Shown: piece after piece, positions 9,501 to 16,388 of the stretch
How the letters are laid out: every line of letters begins with the position of its first letter
Position numbering within the stretch: the stretch's first letter is position 1
Assembly: GCA_016194445.1 (NCBI GenBank)
Contig: JACQBP010000029.1
Span: 1-32,584, forward strand
DNA from: Candidatus Liptonbacteria bacterium
GTDB lineage: Bacteria > Patescibacteriota > Minisyncoccia > UBA6257 > 2-01-FULL-56-20
DNA length: 32,584 bases
Reading direction: 5' to 3'
Notes under the pieces: model-generated
Told to the model about the DNA's origin: nothing
What the model saw: only the letters and a program-made list of their open reading frames with translations
Databases searched by the model: none
Position numbers and translations under genes: made by a program

Positions 9501-10234
9501 GATGGGTCTAAGCTTGTTTCGGGGATAAACTGAAGATTTCTTGTGCTGATCCACTTAAATTTGCCAGGTGTTTTCGGAGAAATCTCAACCAGCTTTCCCG
9601 TATCCCAAGAAAAGGCGTCAAGAACTGTAATCGGCACCATCGGCCGGTTGAACACAATCGTGATCTTCGAAAATTCATTCGCTTCGCTATCTTTTGCTGG
9701 AAATATACTGACTATTTTCGGATCTTCATCAATAAAAAAATCTTTGCTAAGTTTCGCGTTGTTTGTCTTGAGCGTAACGGTATAATACTTGCCGAGTTCA
9801 AGCTTTTGGTTTGGATGGAAAACTAACTCGCTGCTATTTGGTGCTGCCACCCAATCCCCGGCAATCGCCGGTTCAAAAGTAACCTTCCCGGCCGCTTCTG
9901 CCGTGGCAACGCCTTTGGGCAAGTGCAGAACAATCGAGGCGTCTTGAGATATTTTATCGGCCACGAGTACATAAGGTTCAATATAATTATTAACCCCGAA
10001 AAATCTGGCAGGTAGATGGCCAAACTTAAAATAACCTAATATTAATACAAGAATTATAAAACCAGCCACCAAAATAATCCTTCTCTTAAAGGAAGAAAAA
10101 AAATGTGGACTTTTACCACCGAACTCTGGTGTGGCGGGCGAAGGCAGGTTCTCTGTTTTTACTTCAAGCCCCAAGTTCGGTTGGGGCTCTTGATTGGGTT
10201 GTGGTAAAACTGGCTCGGGATTAGGCAAATCCAT
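3512..10234 (-). CDS. Membrane-anchored bacterial alpha-2-macroglobulin (protease trap)
   Basis: A 2240-residue protein. Residues 1-50 are Pro/Glu-rich and presumably cytoplasmic, and one transmembrane helix (about 53-69) anchors the rest outside. This is a signal-anchor, not the lipobox usual in proteobacterial homologues. Family landmarks: macroglobulin motif TDRPIYRPNQEV near residue 895, the conserved LPDNLTTWQAEAVG and LRPRFIIPGDDF segments, and a helical thioester domain with the motif PYGCSEQ. Cys1676 and Gln1679 can form the internal thioester that traps attacking proteases. The C-terminal MG domain ends in ALIPGIYNHLPAVVSELYFPE. A low-complexity Gly/Ser/Glu segment near 1480 may be the bait region (inference). 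The start follows a TATAAT box by 7 nt with no SD, so it is probably leaderless. Convergent with pbpC. Confidence 0.92.
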   Translation of the reverse strand: MDLPNPEPVLPQPNQEPQPNLGLEVKTENLPSPATPEFGGKSPHFFSSFKRRIILVAGFIILVLILGYFKFGHLPARFFGVNNYIEPYVLVADKISQDASIVLHLPKGVATAEAAGKVTFEPAIAGDWVAAPNSSELVFHPNQKLELGKYYTVTLKTNNAKLSKDFFIDEDPKIVSIFPAKDSEANEFSKITIVFNRPMVPITVLDAFSWDTGKLVEISPKTPGKFKWISTRNLQFIPETSLDPSSHYTLHIKPGFVSVEGLSVPETTHSFITRPLRYQNVAAGELTGELLSNQPLRVFFNQQVDLERTKKEITVSNRQGGAVALEVTYGTRITRDENGNVQSQGTDKSILEVYAAHDRFGREKVWDFNTDYIFRVHGAYPLRGDINLELQQSGAFRVEPIISGMSAESPRSANVTPDLFDPQGKLSFTFVEPIDKDKSNISGPHLLRVEYGETCKKDDQGYVIYSGNECEKVTDYKQLSLFFAPDSFTPSEEIQVEFKEIVNRDGLRLNPEKIVKTAKVFPKLKITKTVPANAARGVDPTSIKLCTNTPLQPATEENFSARFQTNLLTGKWSWYQPYRVAPGSQSPCAIGEFENSITIGLAPEQAIHVNLHVVDGFAQTADQALDFQTGKAPEESRNFYKSQKDYNVTSPERTKLTYSTENLSFMDMDICEVTAVQMFRYLTKMPDSTIPPSSLKCIKTIDKRINLPDRYWTRNYFQINLKDYFPNPLGHYILTFSNPDYRRVSWTWNAAQQREVRTENEMVYDKTLMTVTNLAIQEKQVEWRGGESYDKNSEIVRKALSSAPQNLYWVTQFGSMDPVSGVEVDVFSGDNNDSGSLQKVETVLTDAQGIAKGNVFPYIKGAIVTAGDDSAIVSENTDLFQYASPAHSAERVYIYTDRPIYRPNQEVFVKGLDRVGYDGDYETLAGRKTDVIVTNSKGESVYKESVLISDFGTFTTHFVLDAKAPLGTYIIRARGGYGLFDVEEYVGAPFKVDAISDKDEYVAGDTAKMTVNANYFFGVPVEGGEVTYEITSQDYYFDRYHDGYFNFGSGWYDSYYGGYGDKFITRGTTGLSKDGRAAITQDLDFKKLFKTDEVKQSKILVVNVTVKNSNGQSVSTQKSFIVHRGEYYLGVSLDKTFFGKNDKFNARIKSIDTQGKARSVSNIAAQINRVKWEYSKRREVDGAYYYKTEKKLELIKNITFNTDRDGNASQDFSVDKEGEYEFSVLGTDGRGNQITAEQDFYVYGSGEVTVRPTNNEALDLATDKQTVSVGDKINVVIKSPFPKAKALITLERGSVFDHEVVDIIGNLYNYTFTVKDSYVPNVYFSAILLSSRPDVKYGQIAYQVNTKNVELGVDISTDKTRYLPGEKVKLAIQTHNFQNQPVGAELSLTVADLSVLALKGNPKKNPVVFFYGGLPLTVVTASNIKNILYEAEIPAGTKGGSGGGAESSEELARKKRGEFKDTAFWRGTVQTDDSGHAEVTFTLPDNLTTWQAEAVGITKDTKLGVGYKEFIAQKDVMIVPLRPRFIIPGDDFNIGAKVFNQTDNEQTLTLSFASKSLQSKDRMSYDISIKPHDTYTAYFPVVAPQNIEDGSHAFALSAKNRGYEDIVEDSIPITRNQTYETVATANYTTDNNANEYVALPDTIVKDRGGLNVKISATLAVFLSDALQYLFAYPYGCSEQIASKLSSIAIVKRGLNIENIGDKFNLPQIEFEGQKYSVDQVVQLGLSRIYQNQTPSGGIAYYADLQPNYYLTLDVLNALIEVKNAGYSVDDQVINRAAQYLFNALSTDYRIYQNKDLVILSAYTFSQLSQYQNNALIKNKILALVDDKKFLEEDISSESLAYLAMVMTHGYPQSSKEAAFQSLENRLIVDSRGSHLGTRNGNLLYEYYETPIKDTALFLKAYVADRRASPALDKIIRWITRSRTKDGAWGSTNNTVSVVDAFTDFLNWKQETKSQFNLAFSMGNKQIGSFDFNSSTIFDTFSQFVSITDFHLNSIDALSFQKQNKNNLPNGFYYDMDLRYYLPVNQIPSRDEGFSVERSFYRLDDTDMKNPVHSANQGDVLRGHLVVTVPESRNFVTIEDFIPAGMEIVNFKLAIEDKSLQPKSNNYDGGYEGGIERIKGPESFISSIYGSLGSFLGLGVPKQKGVATSSVVSPPPTLSSGGEEGSLTPNIQFNPDAEESHDDRLFLFKERISPGVYEYDYFVRALIPGIYNHLPAVVSELYFPENFGRTGGEYFTVDVAK

Positions 10235-10241
10235 TGTCTAA

Positions 10242-10250
10242 ATTATAGCA
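10242..10250 (-). promoter_or_regulatory. Extended -10 promoter of the alpha-2-macroglobulin gene
   Basis: The minus strand reads TGCTATAAT, a perfect extended -10, with 7 nt (TTAGACA) between the box and the ATG at 10234. Transcription would begin at or next to the start codon, giving a leaderless mRNA. No good -35 is seen. Confidence 0.7.
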
Positions 10251-10375
10251 CCTTTTTTCTATTGCGCACCTTCTTCCTTTTCCTTCAGCAGCTTCGCAAA
10301 CTTCTCCTGCCTTTTTTGCAATTTCGGACTAATAATCACTTGGCAATACGGCGGCGAGAGAAAAAATCCGGGAAT

Positions 10376-10404
10376 AAAAAACTCCCCATCGCGAGGAGTT
10401 TTTT
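10376..10404 (-). terminator. Rho-independent terminator after the major pilin gene
   Basis: Stem AAAAACTCC/GGAGTTTTT around a GC-rich loop with T-runs on either strand, 22 nt beyond the pilin stop. It ends the pilin transcript and insulates the alpha-2-macroglobulin promoter. Confidence 0.8.
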
Positions 10405-10425
10405 ACTAACTAAATAATTTTAGAT

Positions 10426-10926
10426 TTACCGTGTTATCGAGATAGTCTGACCAATCTCTGCCCCCGGCGCGCTTACAGTGTATCGTCCTGTCGCATCCAC
10501 TCTCACGTTATATTGGGTGTTGTAGTTTGCGTTGTCTGTCCAGATTCCGTTAGTTGGATCAACGGGAAGTTGCGAAGCAATATATGTGGGCACTAGACAA
10601 GACATATCGATAACTGCGGTAACTGGTGCAACTGCTACGACGGGAGAACCAGCAATAACGCCGACGGCAATCGTTGAAGTTGTATCTACAGTCAAAGCCG
10701 GGCAACCTGCCACTACTGGAAATATTCCTTTATTGTCTGCCACCCTCTGCCCAATCGCATCCAAAATCGTAGTTACATTACTCTCACGTTGCGAGTTGCG
10801 AGCTTGCGCGAACTGTCTTGACGGATTGATGGCTACGAGCACCACTCCCGCCAAAACCGCGATAATGCCAATCACGACTAAAATTTCTATAAGGGTAAAA
10901 CCTTTCCTTTTATTAACTTTATTCAC
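10426..10926 (-). CDS. pilA: Major type IV pilin (prepilin)
   Basis: Processed by prepilin peptidase at RKG/FTLIEILVVIGIIAVLAG: Phe+1, Glu+5, then the hydrophobic assembly helix. The mature part is about 157 residues, Val/Ala/Thr-rich, with two Cys (CPAL and MSCLVP) that could form the usual disulfide loop. An in-frame ATG at 10983 gives 185 residues, but it lies inside the promoter spacer (-35 at 10997-11002, -10 at 10974-10979), so a message from that promoter cannot contain it. I chose the GTG at 10926, which leaves a 9-residue leader (VNKVNKRKG) of normal size. That GTG overlaps the stop of a short upstream ORF. The gene has its own promoter and terminator downstream of the minor pilins, as expected for the most abundant subunit. 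Confidence 0.85.
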   Translation of the reverse strand: MNKVNKRKGFTLIEILVVIGIIAVLAGVVLVAINPSRQFAQARNSQRESNVTTILDAIGQRVADNKGIFPVVAGCPALTVDTTSTIAVGVIAGSPVVAVAPVTAVIDMSCLVPTYIASQLPVDPTNGIWTDNANYNTQYNVRVDATGRYTVSAPGAEIGQTISITR

Positions 10927-10946
10927 AAATTGTAATTCTCGTTCAT
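10923..10946 (-). promoter_or_regulatory. Seven-codon leader ORF overlapping the pilin start
   Basis: AAAGG (10954-10958) sits 7 nt before an ATG at 10946 that opens M-N-E-N-Y-N-L-stop. Its TGA (10925-10923) overlaps the pilin GTG in the arrangement GTGA. Two further in-frame ATGs at 10964 and 10961 could lengthen the leader. The pilin GTG has no SD of its own, so translational coupling is likely. Inferred from layout only. Confidence 0.5.
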
Positions 10947-10973
10947 CACTCGACCTTTCATCATAGTTTAGAG

Positions 10974-11002
10974 TGTATAGCATCTTTCGAAAAATTTTTC
11001 AA
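10974..11002 (-). promoter_or_regulatory. Pilin promoter
   Basis: TTGAAA (10997-11002), a 17-nt spacer and TATACA (10974-10979) on the minus strand, close to the sigma-70 consensus. Transcription should start near 10967, giving about 40 nt of leader before the pilin GTG. The spacer contains an AAAAATTTTT tract. Confidence 0.7.
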
Positions 11003-11021
11003 ATCACCAGCCATAAATAAC

Positions 11022-11432
11022 CTAAGTTTGATTGGGCACTTCTTCCCAGGAAATAACGTTCAAATTCACATTCCCAGCCATAATCACTAAATTTGTGACC
11101 GCCCGCTCCAACCCGCTCTGGGGAAATTCCGCTCTAGTTTTAATGGTAACCTGACCACCACTGGTTGACACGGGCAGAATCGCGCACGCCAAATTTTCCA
11201 CCGAGATCGTTTCGTTTCCGAGATATCCTCGATTCGTCGCAAGCTTCAGAAGCGCGGTGGTCGCGCACGCCTCGGCGAGCGCTAAACTCCGTTCTTTGTA
11301 TTCCACCTCGAGCGTATTGAAACGCGCAAAAAAACCGGTCAACCCAAGAGAAAGCGTCACGGTTAACAAAAGCACCGAGACGACCACGGCTGAAGTGAGG
11401 GCGATAAAACCCTTCCGCGCTTGTAAGTTCAT
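11022..11432 (-). CDS. Minor pilin, PilX/GspK-like
   Basis: 136 residues. A 7-residue leader ends in RKG/FIALTSAVVVSVLLLTVTLSLG, a prepilin cleavage site and assembly helix, but position +5 is Thr rather than Glu. Loss of Glu5 is a known trait of PilX/GspK-type subunits that lead the pseudopilin complex. The family call rests on that, on the downstream ALAEACATTALLKLA segment typical of PilX-like proteins, and on operon position. The start overlaps the stop of the preceding pilin gene by 4 nt (ATGA), so the two are translationally coupled. Confidence 0.72.
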   Translation of the reverse strand: MNLQARKGFIALTSAVVVSVLLLTVTLSLGLTGFFARFNTLEVEYKERSLALAEACATTALLKLATNRGYLGNETISVENLACAILPVSTSGGQVTIKTRAEFPQSGLERAVTNLVIMAGNVNLNVISWEEVPNQT

Positions 11433-11893
11433 TGCCTTAAATATCGCGTCACATCAAAAGTCTGGCTCTCCGAAAGATTCGCGAGAGTAATTTGAACGCG
11501 AACGGTTTTTCGGCTCGAATTGTAAGTGAAGGCAACGCTCGTCACCTGCACGCTCGCGCTGTTAAGCGGCGTCGCGCTTTTATTGCCGCGCTGAAGGAGA
11601 AGATTCCCGGTGTCGTATGTAAAAACCAGCGGATTATCCACGAGCGGAAGACTTGGCTTCACCATTTGCAGCGAGGAAGCGGAAGGCACGGAAACTGCGC
11701 CGGCGCCGGTGAGCGCCCAGTTAATTTTCCGCAATAAAAACTCTGCCTCTTCGTTTACGACCACCCGACTTTGAAGTCGGCTGCTGCCTTCGATAATGGT
11801 GTAGGTCGCAACGAGCAACCCGCCCACCACAAGCGAAAAAAGACCCATGTAGACTATTACTTCAATTAGGGTGAATCCGTTTTTGTTAATCAT
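11429..11893 (-). CDS. Minor pilin, PilW/GspJ-like
   Basis: 154 residues. The 6-residue leader MINKNG precedes FTLIEVIVYMGLFSLVVGGLLVATYTIIEGS. Glu+5 is present, and the VYMGLFS helix is typical of PilW/GspJ-type pseudopilins. The rest is beta-rich with a FTYDTGNLLLQRG motif often seen in these subunits. It overlaps both neighbours by 4 nt, forming a compact minor-pilin operon. The exact subtype is a judgement from helix sequence and order. Confidence 0.72.
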   Translation of the reverse strand: MINKNGFTLIEVIVYMGLFSLVVGGLLVATYTIIEGSSRLQSRVVVNEEAEFLLRKINWALTGAGAVSVPSASSLQMVKPSLPLVDNPLVFTYDTGNLLLQRGNKSATPLNSASVQVTSVAFTYNSSRKTVRVQITLANLSESQTFDVTRYLRQ

Positions 11894-13467
11894 TGACTAT
11901 AGAGAACCCGAAGAGCGTCGTTTGATTCGTTGGCCGTGTAAATTCGATCCGCCTCGTAATCAAGATCAACAGTTTTTTGAGAGAAATTAAAAACATTGAC
12001 GTCCCGCCGTTTGATATTGCTTAAATCAGATACGTCCCATACCTGAAACGGTTGAGTAGAATCCGTTGTGCCAACAAATGCTAACCCCCCAACCACCCTT
12101 AAACCTCTGATCGCCGCCCCGGTTTTCATCTGGATATCGATCGAACTTTTAATGGAAGGGGAGGTTGGATTACTAACGTCAAGAATGAATAAGTCATCCC
12201 CGCTTCCCTTATCTTTGCCGAGGTAAAGATAATTTCCCAGCACCCAAATCACTTCGGCGTCTTCATTCCCGCCCACATCGATCGAGGTTAACACAGCTGG
12301 AGATGCTGGATTAGAAACATCCAACACGAAAATATCTTTGGTATTTCCGGAAGTGGCTAGATACGCGATCCGTTTTTTTGTTCCGCCGACCAGTTGGTCA
12401 CGCACAATGATGTTGTTAACATTGTGATTGAGTTCAATACTTCCCTTCCATTGAGGGTTCGATGGATCGGCGACGTCGTAAATATGAAATTCTTTGCCGG
12501 CAGTCCGATGCGTGCCCATATAAACATAAGAACTGTAGTAGTAAATACTTCTTCCTTGGGGAGATGCCCCGGCCACCCCGGGCAGCGTCCGCTCTGCCGA
12601 AGCAATAAGACTTGGCCCGCTGCTTAAATCTTTCGGCATTTTTATCACCTGGAGCTGTTTGTAGGGCGCCGTCTTATTGTTATTAGCCACAAACGAATAG
12701 TAATAATCATCTGCATAAAGAGCGGTATCAACATCGTTTGCGCCATCAGGACTCGTATCAAGTTTACCTAATAAAACCGGTGGGTCCGTTACTGTCGCGT
12801 TGCTGGCATCAAAAACATAAAAATCCGCGTCATTGGCGGACGATGGCGCCCCCGTCATAAATACAATTTTATTCTGGACATCAACGCCGGTTGCGGGCGT
12901 ACCGGCTGGATTAAAGTCCACCGAATTGAAACTCAGCGGTGTATCCCACCGCGCCGTTGGCGGATCAGTCGCGCAATCACCTCCCAAAGCCACCACTCCC
13001 TGAATATCCGAAAGGGTAGTGGAAAGTTCTACCCTCTCGGGTCGCGACGGTTCTGTCGTCCAGGTCACGGTGCTCGTTACCTGTTTCTTGCAGGGTGTGA
13101 GATCTGTAGCATCCAAATATTTAGTGTAGATATCTTCTAAAGTTGACGGTATGGAAACCAGTGAGTTGAATCCGAGATTAGCGGTCGAACGTGCTTCTTC
13201 CAACTCTTTCTGGGCGATCAAGAGTGCCTCACTATTAGTTTGGGTGTCAACTGAAGTCGACTGACTGCCAAAAGCCACCATAATCGCCGCCGATGTCGAG
13301 AGGACTAAAACTCCGAGAGCGACTAACATCTCAAGCGCCGCTTGCCCGGTGGTGAAACTCAGATTTTGAAAGGCTTTAGCCTTCTGAGTTTCTACTATCC
13401 GGGCCTGCCCCGACACCAGATCGAGCACCGTAGCACCCTCCCACTTTCTTTGTACTAATGGTTTCAT
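11890..13467 (-). CDS. Prepilin fused to an LVIVD-repeat beta-propeller (candidate tip pilin)
   Basis: 525 residues. The N-terminus carries a prepilin signal: TTG/QAALEMLVALGVLVLSTSAAIMVAFG, cut after Gly41, Glu at +5, then the assembly helix and the usual amphipathic region (EALLIAQKELEEARS). From about residue 150 the protein becomes a large exposed head with at least four LVIVD-type blades about 50 residues apart: IYDVADPSNPQWKGSIEL (about 330), VLDVSNPASPAVLTSIDV (about 382), ILDVSNPTSPSIKSSIDI (about 429) and VWDVSDLSNIKRRDV (about 479), plus a weaker YVFDASN copy near 219. Such repeats build beta-propellers that mediate contacts. It sits among minor pilins, with no separate PilY1-like gene in view, so a tip adhesin role is inferred. 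The 41-residue leader is unusually long. The ATG at 13467 lies 4 nt after a TATTAT box. Confidence 0.85.
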   Translation of the reverse strand: MKPLVQRKWEGATVLDLVSGQARIVETQKAKAFQNLSFTTGQAALEMLVALGVLVLSTSAAIMVAFGSQSTSVDTQTNSEALLIAQKELEEARSTANLGFNSLVSIPSTLEDIYTKYLDATDLTPCKKQVTSTVTWTTEPSRPERVELSTTLSDIQGVVALGGDCATDPPTARWDTPLSFNSVDFNPAGTPATGVDVQNKIVFMTGAPSSANDADFYVFDASNATVTDPPVLLGKLDTSPDGANDVDTALYADDYYYSFVANNNKTAPYKQLQVIKMPKDLSSGPSLIASAERTLPGVAGASPQGRSIYYYSSYVYMGTHRTAGKEFHIYDVADPSNPQWKGSIELNHNVNNIIVRDQLVGGTKKRIAYLATSGNTKDIFVLDVSNPASPAVLTSIDVGGNEDAEVIWVLGNYLYLGKDKGSGDDLFILDVSNPTSPSIKSSIDIQMKTGAAIRGLRVVGGLAFVGTTDSTQPFQVWDVSDLSNIKRRDVNVFNFSQKTVDLDYEADRIYTANESNDALRVLYSQ

Positions 13468-13563
13468 ATAAATAATACAGTTCGGCGGAACGACTTAGTT
13501 ACAAGGGTGGCACTATGGAAAGCGCAGTGCTCGGCTCGGTGCGGGGCTTGCCCCTTTTTATTA

Positions 13564-14088
13564 TTACCAACTAATTTGTCCTTCATTGTTGATAGAAATC
13601 ACGGTACTCCGCACACCATCGCTTATCGTAAGCGTGCCCACCGAAGCCGTTACTCCACTCAACTGGTCAAAAACCACGTCTCGAGGCAAAGCTGGGTTAC
13701 CCGCAAGTGTAACAGCGCCGGAAGGAATGATAACTTGATTGAATGGATCCGCGCTCACATAGGCACTACCTTGAAAAATGACATACTCATTCGGCTCAAT
13801 ATGAACTCCGTGTTTCACTTCATTGATGTTTACCATTGACTCTAAACGCGCTTTTTGAAGTGCGCTTACAAAAGTGCTCCGTTCCGAACGATAAGAGTAA
13901 CTGCGATACACATCCATTCCCACCCACAGCCCCAGGCCAGCGAGAAATGCCACAATCGCGACCACCATCACAATCTCAATCATGGTAAACCCGGACACCA
14001 AACGAGAAACACTAAGGGGCGGAGTGGTTGGGACTCTTTCTCGTTCTGGTGTCTGGATAAACCCAGCCCCACTTTTAATATGTTTCAT
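13564..14088 (-). CDS. Pseudopilin, FimT/GspH-like
   Basis: 174 residues. The prepilin site is VSG/FTMIEIVMVVAIVAFLAGLGLWVGM with Glu+5, after a leader of about 32 residues that is long for the family. The ATG at 14088 is supported by GGAG 8 nt upstream. After the helix come SERSTFVSALQKARLESM and HGVHIEPNEYVIF, close to the GspH/FimT pattern (RSxxxSALQxAR ... HGVxI). This class usually primes pilus assembly. It starts 24 nt after the pilC-like gene ends, in the same operon direction. Confidence 0.8.
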   Translation of the reverse strand: MKHIKSGAGFIQTPERERVPTTPPLSVSRLVSGFTMIEIVMVVAIVAFLAGLGLWVGMDVYRSYSYRSERSTFVSALQKARLESMVNINEVKHGVHIEPNEYVIFQGSAYVSADPFNQVIIPSGAVTLAGNPALPRDVVFDQLSGVTASVGTLTISDGVRSTVISINNEGQISW

Positions 14089-14112
14089 GCTTCATGCTCC
14101 ACGATTCACGAT

Positions 14113-15171
14113 CTAGGGATGAATGTGTTGGGTAACTTCATAGATTGGAGTAATAATGGAAACCGCGATGAAACCGACCACCGCCCCCATCATAATCATG
14201 AGTATCGGCTCGAGACTAGTTGATAAATTCTTAGTGAGCATATCCACTTCGTTCTCGTAAAGTTCGGCGATAAAAAGCAGAGTCTCGCTTAGATTGCCGG
14301 TTGTCTCGCCCACCGCGACCATTTGAGCCAGAATCAGCGGGAAAATGCGACTATTGCGTTCCAGATGAGTCGATATTTTTTCCCCCTTCAATAGGTTATG
14401 AGATATTGCCTCGATTTCCCTCTTATAAACAAGGTTTTTCATAGTCTTGCCGGTGATCCGAGTGGCCTCCACTACCAAAATTTGACTTTTAAGGAGTAGA
14501 CCCATCGTTCGACAAAAATTAGCCATATGATAGCTCTGCGAAATCCTGCCAAAAAGTGGAATTCTTAAAATCAAATCGTCAAAAATGATTTTAAATTTAG
14601 GTTGGCGATAAAGAAAAATAAAAGCGGCCCCGATTACTGTCAAACTCAAAAAAATATATCCGCCATAGTGAATAAAAACGCTACTTATAAAAATCAGCGC
14701 TCGTGTCGTAAACGGCAACTCAAATTTGAAACTCGCAAAAACCGGCAAAATTTTCGGAAAAATAAAAACTGTCAAAAGCACGCTAAGTGCCACGGTCGCG
14801 ACCACCACAATCGCTGGATACACCATCGCCCCCACCACTTTTCTTTTCAATTCCTGTTTTTTCTTGAGCTCTTCCGCTAAATAATTTAAGTTCCCTTCAA
14901 GCGTGCCGCTCAACTCCCCCACTCTTACCACGTTGACAGCGAACTCTCCAAAAACTTTTTGAAATGATTCGAGGCTCGACGACAAAAACTTGCCCCGCTC
15001 TACGTCCGCCGCAATTTGCGAAAAAATCTTAGTGGCGGCGCGGGAGCCGGCTTGACCTTTTAGCATTTTGAGACTGTCAAGGAGCGGGATGCCAGCTTTC
15101 ACTAAAATCGCCATCCGCTTCGCGAACATGATCTTGTCCTGCGTCGAAAGTCGATCCAAAAATTTATTCAT
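14113..15171 (-). CDS. pilC: Type IV pilus inner-membrane platform protein PilC/GspF
   Basis: 352 residues from the ATG at 15171; an in-frame start 66 nt upstream would run deep into pilB and is less likely. The protein has two GspF repeats. The first begins FAKRMAILVKAGIPLLDSLKMLKGQ with FVNVVRVGELSGTLEGNLN-type sequence. The second begins ANFCRTMGLLLKSQILVVEATRIT with AVGETTGNLSETLLFIAELYE. Three membrane helices are visible (about 150-172, 190-215 and 325-348). It transmits PilB movement to pilin subunits at the base. The start overlaps the pilB stop by 8 nt, as expected for coupled expression. Confidence 0.93.
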   Translation of the reverse strand: MNKFLDRLSTQDKIMFAKRMAILVKAGIPLLDSLKMLKGQAGSRAATKIFSQIAADVERGKFLSSSLESFQKVFGEFAVNVVRVGELSGTLEGNLNYLAEELKKKQELKRKVVGAMVYPAIVVVATVALSVLLTVFIFPKILPVFASFKFELPFTTRALIFISSVFIHYGGYIFLSLTVIGAAFIFLYRQPKFKIIFDDLILRIPLFGRISQSYHMANFCRTMGLLLKSQILVVEATRITGKTMKNLVYKREIEAISHNLLKGEKISTHLERNSRIFPLILAQMVAVGETTGNLSETLLFIAELYENEVDMLTKNLSTSLEPILMIMMGAVVGFIAVSIITPIYEVTQHIHP

Positions 15172-16381
15172 GCAGTAGGCGTAATACTTCCTCGAGTGTG
15201 GTGATGCCAGCCTTCGCTTTCGCGATGCCATCCTCAAACATCGGCACCATCCCTTGTTCGATCGCCACTTTCCTAATTTTATCCGCGGTGGCTTTGCGAA
15301 GCACCGCTTCCCGAACCGGCCCGTCCACTAAAAGCACCTCTTGTACGCCAATCCGTCCTTGATATCCACTTTTACCGCATTTCTGGCAACCGTGTCCTTG
15401 ATAAAAGGTTTGTTGCGTCTCGAGGAGATGAGCTGGGAGCACCTCCCGAAGACTTTTCGCCTCTGCCGGCGTAATCTCTTTTTCTTTTTTGCACCGAGAA
15501 CAAATTTTCCGCACTAAGCGCTGACCGATTGCGATGTTCACGGTTGAAGAAATGAGATAAGATTCGATTTTCATGTCTAGTAACCGTGGTAACGTGGTCG
15601 CGGCGTCGTTGGTGTGAAGCGTTGAAAGTAGTAAGTGGCCAGTTAAAGCGGTATTGACAGCAATGCCAGCCGTTTCCGCATCGCGAATCTCGCCCACCAT
15701 AATGATATTAGGATCCTGCCGCAGGATTGAGCGCAAACCGTTAGCAAAGGTGAGTCCCGACCGCGGGTTTGCTTGAATCTGGTTGATGCCGCGAATCGCG
15801 TACTCCACCGGATCTTCAATAGTGATAATCGAAACACTCCTGGTGTTTAAAATCTTGATAAGCGTGTAGAGAGTGGTCGTCTTCCCCGAACCCGTGGGGC
15901 CAGTGGCGAGGATCATCCCATACGGCTTATGAATGGCTCGCAGTATCTTTTTCTGATTTTCTTCACTAAAACCCAGGTTCCCAAGCGCAAACTCCTCCTC
16001 TTGATCAACGAGAAGACGCATCACGGCGTTCTCCTCATAAAAAGTCGGGATAATCGACACTCGAACATCAATCGGTTTCCGATCTTCCCGCAAAAGATAG
16101 CGGAAGCGACCATCTTGAGGAGCTTGGTGTTCGTCCGTCCTAAGATGAGCCAAGATTTTAATGCGCGAGAGCACTTCCGCGTACATTTCCCGCCTAAAAG
16201 TATGCGCGTCGTGGAGCACTCCATCGATGCGAAAACGAATCTGCACTTGTTCGTCTTCTGGGTCGAGGTGAACATCCGAAGCTCGAAGATGGTAGGCATC
16301 CTCAACCAAGCAGTCTACAAAGTTAATGATCGAAAGCTTAGCCCCCTGCTCTAGTTCTCTTTGGGTGTGGGTAGCGATCAT
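15164..16381 (-). CDS. pilB: Type IV pilus assembly ATPase PilB/GspE (short form)
   Basis: 405 residues. Hexameric motor ATPase on the cytoplasmic face. Visible motifs: N2 domain ASDVHLDP and FRIDGVLHD, Walker A GPTGSGKT (161-168), Asp box ITIEDPVEY, Walker B with Glu231 in MVGEIRD, His box HLLLSTLHTND, and a four-Cys zinc site C294xxC297 ... C332xxC335. The zinc site and family trend favour PilB over PilT. Compared with full PilB (about 560 residues) it lacks the N-terminal MshEN/N1 domain. First gene of the pilus operon; TATACT lies 7 nt before the ATG and no SD is seen, so it is probably leaderless. No retraction ATPase is in the window. Confidence 0.93.
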   Translation of the reverse strand: MIATHTQRELEQGAKLSIINFVDCLVEDAYHLRASDVHLDPEDEQVQIRFRIDGVLHDAHTFRREMYAEVLSRIKILAHLRTDEHQAPQDGRFRYLLREDRKPIDVRVSIIPTFYEENAVMRLLVDQEEEFALGNLGFSEENQKKILRAIHKPYGMILATGPTGSGKTTTLYTLIKILNTRSVSIITIEDPVEYAIRGINQIQANPRSGLTFANGLRSILRQDPNIIMVGEIRDAETAGIAVNTALTGHLLLSTLHTNDAATTLPRLLDMKIESYLISSTVNIAIGQRLVRKICSRCKKEKEITPAEAKSLREVLPAHLLETQQTFYQGHGCQKCGKSGYQGRIGVQEVLLVDGPVREAVLRKATADKIRKVAIEQGMVPMFEDGIAKAKAGITTLEEVLRLLHE

Positions 16382-16388
16382 GGAAGAA

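Noticed and set aside
10259-10400. Minus-strand frame ending in FFIPGFFLSPPYC then QVIISPKLQKRQEKFAKLLK
   Set aside because: It reads protein-like, but has no start with an SD, begins inside the pilin terminator, and two stops lie just upstream. Probably chance, or a remnant of a gene end.
13540-13565. Terminator-like hairpin GGGGCTTGCCCC then TTTTTATT on the plus strand
   Set aside because: The T-run is in the plus direction, but all genes around are on the minus strand; it would not end any known transcript.
15172-15237. 22 extra residues at the start of PilC
   Set aside because: They would come from translating the end of pilB in another frame; the ATG at 15171 gives the normal family start and overlap.
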